Shown piece by piece: positions 59,304 to 64,000 of a stretch of DNA of 64,000 nucleotides. The notes under the pieces are model-generated. The model had not been told where the DNA came from. It did no database searches and worked only from the letters and a program-made list of their open reading frames with translations. The stretch comes from Clostridia bacterium (GTDB lineage: Bacteria; Bacillota; Clostridia; Oscillospirales; Acutalibacteraceae), in contig JAFRMR010000009.1 of NCBI GenBank assembly GCA_017430535.1, forward strand, positions 116,388-180,387, given 5' to 3'. How positions within the stretch are numbered: the stretch's first letter is position 1; each line of letters starts with the position of its first letter. The translations under genes were made by a program, and so were the position numbers.

Positions 59304-61844
59304 TCAATAATGCGCCGCGCCGCACTCGCAATACTGTTTGATGCCAAACAATCTGCAGAAGAATTTTGCTATATTCCAGATGAATTTCATGAACCCGTTT
59401 TCGGAGTGGCATATATGATTGCATACCGTGCCGGTAACCGCGCCGCATTTGTCGCATTTGCCGTCGCCGTTATTGTCGGCGTGTCCGCTCGCGGGTATTG
59501 TTTCACCGCATATCGAGCAGACTGCCGGTGAGGTGCAGTCGGGTTTGTTGACGCTCTGCTCATGGTCGCAGGGCGCAGGCCTTTCGGGAGCGTTTTCATC
59601 CGTCAGAGTAAAGTCTTTGATTACGGCGGAAAAATCCGATGTTCCTCTGTTGCCGATCGCAAGATAAATATCCGTCATTCCGGCGATATCCGCTCCGGTG
59701 AGATCGAATGTGAATGAAAATGTTTTCCATTCGCCCGTGAGCGACAAGGTTTTTTCAATAAAGCCGTATTCCGCAGGCGCGCACGCAAGAACAGCAAAAG
59801 CTTTCTGATTCGTTCCGCCTGCTGTTTTTGCGCTGAATGTAAGTTTATATACGCTGCTTCCGTTTCGCTTTATTTCATCGGTTATAAAGCGTTTCATACC
59901 GGCGCGCGAATACTTCGAGGGGACATCCACCCTGTAAACGGTTTTTCCGCTGTCGGTATAAGCGCTGAGGTCCGTTTCGTAGCAGGTCATTTCAGTCCAG
60001 CGGCTGAAGAAAGCGGCGTTATCGGCCAGGAGGTTATCGGACCTGTATGCGGGCTTTTCAATATGAATAACACCTGAAGCACTGTCATAGTTCGCCAAAG
60101 CACCGTAAGCGCTGAGATTATTCAGATTGATAAATCTTTTGCTGTTAACGGTAACAATGCCTGATTTTTCACCGGTCCCGAGCTTCCGGAGGATTTCCGC
60201 GGGCAGAAGAATGCTGCCTTCATAATAGACCGGGCAGTAAGAAAGGAATGTTTCGCTTCCGCCGATAAAAATCTTGTAAGGGAATATATAATTTGCGTTA
60301 TATCTGACCGGTGCCGGATTGAATCCGCCGCCGTCCGGCACTGTGAAACTCAGCTGAGCGGCTCCTTCGGGAATACTGCAGCCGAGCTGAGCCTGTGAAC
60401 CGACCGGATTTCCGTCAACAAACAGATTTTCAAAACCGATATTGTATCCCGAGGACGGATACTCCTCGCTCTCGGCGCCGATTATTACCGCGGTGCCGTT
60501 TGAGGTTTCGGTTATATAAGGAGTGCCGCGCGGAGCGGTTATCGAGACATTTTTAAAGGTGAATTTTTTTTGAGGCGTTCCCTGATTGTATGAGCATAAA
60601 AGCCAGGGCAGGGTTATAACATCGGTGCAGTCAAGTCCGTCGAAAACAATGCCGTCAATCGCCGAGCCGTCACCCGACGCGCCGTACCAGTTATTGACGC
60701 AGCCCTCGTCACAGCGGAAAACATAAGAGTCGCGGAAGGTCACCGTGCCCTGAATACTGCTCTGCGGGAAAAACGCCGCGCAGGTGGAACCTATGACATT
60801 ATTCTCAAATATGCTGCCGCCGCAGTTTCCGCCGAAAACCACTGCGTTATCGCCGGAATATATATAATTTCCCTTTACATTTATATTCCGGCTTTCAAAA
60901 ACCGATATTCCGTCCGTGCACATAGTCGAGGCGAGAATTTTGACATTTTCAATTACGGTGCGGTCGCACTGCCAGCCGAGCGTCAGGGAATAATTCTGAG
61001 AATCAATGAGTTTGACATCTCTGACGCTACAGTCGGGGTATTCAACAAGCACAAAAAAGCCGTCTTCGGCCGAGCGTATATCCGTTTCAAAAATATCGGA
61101 ATACGGGTCAAGTATAATGCCGTGGCCGTAAATCCTGACTCCGGGAGCGGCCGCCCTGACTCTCGCGTTCAGAACGCAGCCGGGAGCGATATAGACTGAA
61201 GTTACGGGATGCTGAGTGTCGCTGACGGGAGTCAGGAGCGTTTTGCCGTTTGCGGTCGATTTGGTAAATGAAGTTTTACCGTCAACGGTCAGGTATTCAC
61301 CGTTACTCATTTCTGTCAGAGGGGAATCAATCACAAGAACGGAAGCGCCGCTCCCGATATAACCGCTGCCTTCGGGTCTGTCGGCAAAAACGGAAAGAAC
61401 AGTTGTGTCATTGCCGTCAAGGCGCAGCGTGAAGCATTCATCGGGCTGTGAAACGGTAACGGAGATTACGCCGTTCGCGTATGATACGGGATAGTTCTTT
61501 GCGCCCGGTATAACCGAAAAACTGCCGAAATCCCTTTTCACTTTTATTTTCACGGTGACTGCGTCGCCTGAAAAGGCAAACTCACAGAACCGCCTGTGCA
61601 TATCGGGCCGCAGAGTCCTCGCGCCGAGCAGAGTTGAGGAATTGCTGCGGTCATAGACCGTCAGAGGTATGGTTTTATCTCCCTGAGTTACACTCACTTC
61701 ATATTCATAATTGCGGGTGATTCTTTCGTCATATCCGGGGTAGGCGAGCAGAATGTTGCCTGCCGACGCCAAGCCCGAAGGGGAAAGTGTCAGCAATAAA
61801 ACCGCCGATATTATAATGCTTATTATTTGTTTCAATTTGCGCAT
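59304..61844 (-). CDS. Secreted beta-helix polysaccharide-active protein
   Basis: 846 aa from the ATG at 61844 (TGAGG upstream; a GTG four codons earlier is in frame). Signal peptide to about 28. Residues about 30-150 are a beta domain; about 190-420 a right-handed beta-helix (GVRIYGHGIILDPYSDIFET, TDGISVFESRNINVKGNYIY, NAVVFGGNCGGSIFENNVIG) like GH28/GH49-type enzymes. A later beta-sandwich (about 590-740) may bind sugar. The C-terminus has Cys pairs (CSICGE, CDKCG) and an aromatic amphipathic tail (FMKFIWNIAKFFCRLFG). Specificity unknown. Confidence 0.7.
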   Translation of the reverse strand: MRKLKQIISIIISAVLLLTLSPSGLASAGNILLAYPGYDERITRNYEYEVSVTQGDKTIPLTVYDRSNSSTLLGARTLRPDMHRRFCEFAFSGDAVTVKIKVKRDFGSFSVIPGAKNYPVSYANGVISVTVSQPDECFTLRLDGNDTTVLSVFADRPEGSGYIGSGASVLVIDSPLTEMSNGEYLTVDGKTSFTKSTANGKTLLTPVSDTQHPVTSVYIAPGCVLNARVRAAAPGVRIYGHGIILDPYSDIFETDIRSAEDGFFVLVEYPDCSVRDVKLIDSQNYSLTLGWQCDRTVIENVKILASTMCTDGISVFESRNINVKGNYIYSGDNAVVFGGNCGGSIFENNVIGSTCAAFFPQSSIQGTVTFRDSYVFRCDEGCVNNWYGASGDGSAIDGIVFDGLDCTDVITLPWLLCSYNQGTPQKKFTFKNVSITAPRGTPYITETSNGTAVIIGAESEEYPSSGYNIGFENLFVDGNPVGSQAQLGCSIPEGAAQLSFTVPDGGGFNPAPVRYNANYIFPYKIFIGGSETFLSYCPVYYEGSILLPAEILRKLGTGEKSGIVTVNSKRFINLNNLSAYGALANYDSASGVIHIEKPAYRSDNLLADNAAFFSRWTEMTCYETDLSAYTDSGKTVYRVDVPSKYSRAGMKRFITDEIKRNGSSVYKLTFSAKTAGGTNQKAFAVLACAPAEYGFIEKTLSLTGEWKTFSFTFDLTGADIAGMTDIYLAIGNRGTSDFSAVIKDFTLTDENAPERPAPCDHEQSVNKPDCTSPAVCSICGETIPASGHADNNGDGKCDKCGAVTGTVCNHICHSENGFMKFIWNIAKFFCRLFGIKQYCECGAAHY

Positions 61845-61954
61845 AATTTGCCTCACTGCTGCGGATATGTATTTCTCTTTATTATCAATCCGTTAATCCG
61901 GAATTCATTTTATCTGCCATATAATATAGGATAAGGGAACAAGTTTTATATCTG

Positions 61955-63139
61955 TCATTTCATCACCTCATCGGCTTTCGTTTCCGTGATTATTATGTCA
62001 GTGCTTTCCGGGTCAAACAGACTGCCTGAACCGGTGAGGAACTCCGCTGTGACATTTTTCAGACGGATATTGAGCGGAACTTCCTTCGAACCATGAACCC
62101 GGGAGCTTTTTTCCAGCCCTGTGAAGCGAATGTTTTCAAAAGTCAGTTCCTTAAGAAGGTCGCCGGCCTGAAGGTTATCGGAACAGTTTGCGGTATATTC
62201 AAGTATATGCCCGGCATTTTCAACAATCATATTTCTGAAAACTATATTTTGCGAATACTCCTTTGCCGGGAAAGTTTCACTTGCGAAAAAGATTATCATT
62301 GATACCAGGTTGTGCCTGCCTGCTTCGCGCGGCAGTATATCATTTTCGGATTTAACAACAGTTACACGGTGCGGGTAATAACCGGGACCGTAAATATGGC
62401 AGTTTTCTGCAAGAATACCTACGCCGCCAATGCGGAATGCCTGACAGGAAGAGTTGAGCACGCAGTTGTTTATATGCAGATTTCTGATGTTGCTGCCTGC
62501 TATGCAGTCATCTCCGGTGCGAAATACGCATCTTTCAATTTCGGTGTTTTCACAGCAGTGAAGATGTATTCCGTCACTGCCGCCGAGACAGGTTACATCT
62601 GCCATTGTGATATCGGAACAGGCGTCAAGCTGATGCATAAAATTGCCGCTGTGCTGAATGGTGTATCCTTTAAGAGCTATATTGCGGCAGTTTGAAAGGA
62701 AAATCCCGTGTGGACCGCGATATCCTTCTTCGCCTTGCGCATCATAGCAATTCCGGCCGTCAATTACGCTCCCGGGCTCGCCTGTGATTGTTATGTCTTC
62801 CTCTCCGTAGGCGGAAAACATTGCTCTGCGGTATTCGTCTCTTTTTTTGAATCCGAAATACTGCGGAATCATTTCAATATCAGTGCGAAGCTGAACATTT
62901 TCGGGAACATCAAAAACTTTATAATCTGAGCACGACTTGCTTCCCAGCAGAATCGCGCCGCTTTCGAGATAAACCTCAGTATGCGAGTGAAGAAGCAGTC
63001 CTGAAAAAAGATATGTTCCTTTTGGAAAGACAACCGTTCCGCCGCTTTCTTTGCAAAGGTCAAAAACATTTTGTATGGCTTCTGTCTGCAGGTACTCTCT
63101 GTCAGGCATAACACCGTAATCGTCAAGTCTGTAGTTCAT
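61955..63139 (-). CDS. GH28-like beta-helix glycoside hydrolase
   Basis: 394 aa, no signal peptide. The opening DYGVMPDREYLQTEAIQNVF and GGTVVFPKGTYLFSGLLLHS are the usual polygalacturonase start. The helix includes CLGGSDGIHLHCCENTEIER and RTGDDCIAGSNI, which hold the Asp residues expected in the GH28 active site, and SCQAFRIGG. A pectin or exo-polygalacturonase role is inferred, in line with GH78 and GH31 at 38-42 kb. Confidence 0.8.
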   Translation of the reverse strand: MNYRLDDYGVMPDREYLQTEAIQNVFDLCKESGGTVVFPKGTYLFSGLLLHSHTEVYLESGAILLGSKSCSDYKVFDVPENVQLRTDIEMIPQYFGFKKRDEYRRAMFSAYGEEDITITGEPGSVIDGRNCYDAQGEEGYRGPHGIFLSNCRNIALKGYTIQHSGNFMHQLDACSDITMADVTCLGGSDGIHLHCCENTEIERCVFRTGDDCIAGSNIRNLHINNCVLNSSCQAFRIGGVGILAENCHIYGPGYYPHRVTVVKSENDILPREAGRHNLVSMIIFFASETFPAKEYSQNIVFRNMIVENAGHILEYTANCSDNLQAGDLLKELTFENIRFTGLEKSSRVHGSKEVPLNIRLKNVTAEFLTGSGSLFDPESTDIIITETKADEVMK

Positions 63140-63230
63140 ATTTATTACCTTTTAAACTTTTTGAGATACCGGAATTTGTCATTTTTACAGTCCAATGAAT
63201 CGCAGAGTTTTTTATCATTGAGTCCGGTGC

Positions 63231-63308
63231 TCAGACAAGAATATACCCTCTGAATCCGCGCACAGAATAGTAGGAATCCGCGCCGTTGTGAAAAGTGAAA
63301 ACGGTATC
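63231..63308 (-). pseudogene. In-frame coding remnant after the monooxygenase stop
   Basis: Directly after the TAA of the next gene, and in the same frame, 25 codons read DTVFTFHNGADSYYSVRGFR then GYILV and a stop. There is no start codon. Either the end of an older gene or an extension cut off by the stop. Confidence 0.35.
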
Positions 63309-63632
63309 TTACCGCCTTATAAAGACTTCATCGCCGCCGTCTTCGGCTTCGGTGTATCGTTCAACTTTCATATGAAGGTCGTACTTCCCGCGAAGGGCGG
63401 CAATTTCGTTCATCATCGGCGACGCGTGATGAATGTCAAGCGCCTCCTGATTTTTCCATGAGTCAATCAAAAGCACGGTTTCGCCGCCGTCAAAGGGGAC
63501 AAAATAATCATAACGGAGATTGCCTTCCTCCGCTTTAATTTTGTCGGCAATGCCGCTTTGTGTCATTTCATTTGCAAATTTCATTGCGTTTCCGTTTTCG
63601 CCCGTGTAATAAATATTGATTGTGATACTCAT
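63309..63632 (-). CDS. Antibiotic biosynthesis monooxygenase-like (quinol oxygenase) protein
   Basis: 107 aa ABM-fold protein (NIYYTGENGNAMKFANEMTQ, LRYDYFVPFDGGETVLLIDS, WKNQEALDIHHASPMMNEIA). Dimeric alpha/beta barrel related to YgiN; acts on quinols or small aromatics, or simply binds them. ACGGAG precedes the ATG. Confidence 0.85.
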   Translation of the reverse strand: MSITINIYYTGENGNAMKFANEMTQSGIADKIKAEEGNLRYDYFVPFDGGETVLLIDSWKNQEALDIHHASPMMNEIAALRGKYDLHMKVERYTEAEDGGDEVFIRR

Positions 63633-63719
63633 AATTAACTCCGTTAATCCCGATTTGTTGATTTGATTATATCACATTTTTACAGAGAATTAAATAACCA
63701 ATTCTATATTATGCACCAA

Positions 63720-63752
63720 GCCCTCATCGGTTATTCCGGTGCGGGCGTTTTT
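63720..63752 (+). terminator. Plus-strand terminator-like hairpin
   Basis: GCCCTCATCGG-TTATT-CCGGTGCGGGC (two G-U pairs in RNA) followed by GTTTTT. No plus-strand gene leads into it, so its source is unclear. Confidence 0.4.
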
Positions 63753-63808
63753 CGTATATGCGCAAATTTGTTATTACAGAATTTAACTTGTTGATTTCAG
63801 AAGGCATA

Positions 63809-63840
63809 AAAATACCGCCCACAATAAGTGAGCGGAATAA
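63809..63840 (-). terminator. Terminator of the partial acetyltransferase gene
   Basis: Minus-strand CCGCTCAC-TTATT-GTGGGCGG (63815-63835) followed by TATTTTTAT. Related to the hairpin at 57680. Confidence 0.7.
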
Positions 63841-63865
63841 TGACTATTGCCCTACAAACCGGAAT

Positions 63866-64000
<135 letters not shown>

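Overview
The window looks like chromosomal DNA of an anaerobic, low-to-mid GC Clostridia member, plausibly a gut Oscillospirales/Ruminococcaceae-type bacterium. That placement is an inference. It rests on the Firmicutes-type S10-spc-alpha ribosomal cluster with a zinc-type S14 and a KOW-domain protein beside infA, consensus SigA promoters, AGGAGG ribosome sites, many MKK...C lipoproteins, LuxS, several flavodoxins and secreted carbohydrate-active enzymes. No rRNA, CRISPR array, transposase, integrase or phage gene is visible.

Layout. 1-5.4 kb, minus strand: partial solute-binding lipoprotein, FGGY sugar kinase, secreted beta-helix protein, small lipoprotein. 5.5-11.6 kb, plus strand: exoA, a membrane-anchored protein of unknown role and secA in one operon, then a surface protein. 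11.6-17.4 kb: intergenic-repeat-rich stretch with secreted proteins on the minus strand (InlB-repeat protein, lipoprotein, TIM-barrel protein, secreted EEP-fold nuclease). 17.5-32.4 kb, minus strand: one uninterrupted ribosomal cluster from rpsJ to rplQ, driven by a consensus promoter near 32.8 kb and ended by a terminator near 17.46 kb; adk is missing between secY and map. 33.4-37.4 kb: ECF sigma/anti-sigma pair, NYN-type protein, AAA/DUF4143 ATPase, XRE-zinc-ribbon regulator. 37.5-51.7 kb, minus strand: about 14 kb of co-directional accessory genes (GH5, SH3/WG-repeat protein, esterase, metallophosphatase, flavodoxins, luxS, cystatin-like lipoprotein, xenobiotic acetyltransferase, GH78, GH31) with several tiny genes.

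51.8-52.9 kb holds the most unusual locus. A perfect SigA promoter leads into two decayed 5' heads of a tRNA-Val gene, the intact tRNA-Val(GAC), and two tandem ~230-nt units. Each unit contains its own terminator hairpin, an inverted copy of the tRNA T-arm, two further hairpins and a fresh copy of the tRNA 3' end. A degenerate fourth tRNA tail lies at 56.85 kb, beyond a large sigma factor, an ABC exporter and an XRE-AbrB regulator.

57-64 kb, minus strand: small redox and transport genes (flavin reductase, EamA, flavodoxin, quinol monooxygenase), two beta-helix/GH28-type proteins and a partial GNAT acetyltransferase. Many of these genes are separated by a recurring CCGG-centred ~20-nt motif just upstream of the ribosome site.

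Other highlights are a tandem cystatin-like lipoprotein, arrays of different small hairpins joined by a constant spacer, a ~110-nt dispersed intergenic repeat, and a C-terminal domain shared by two secreted proteins with near-identical DNA at one end.
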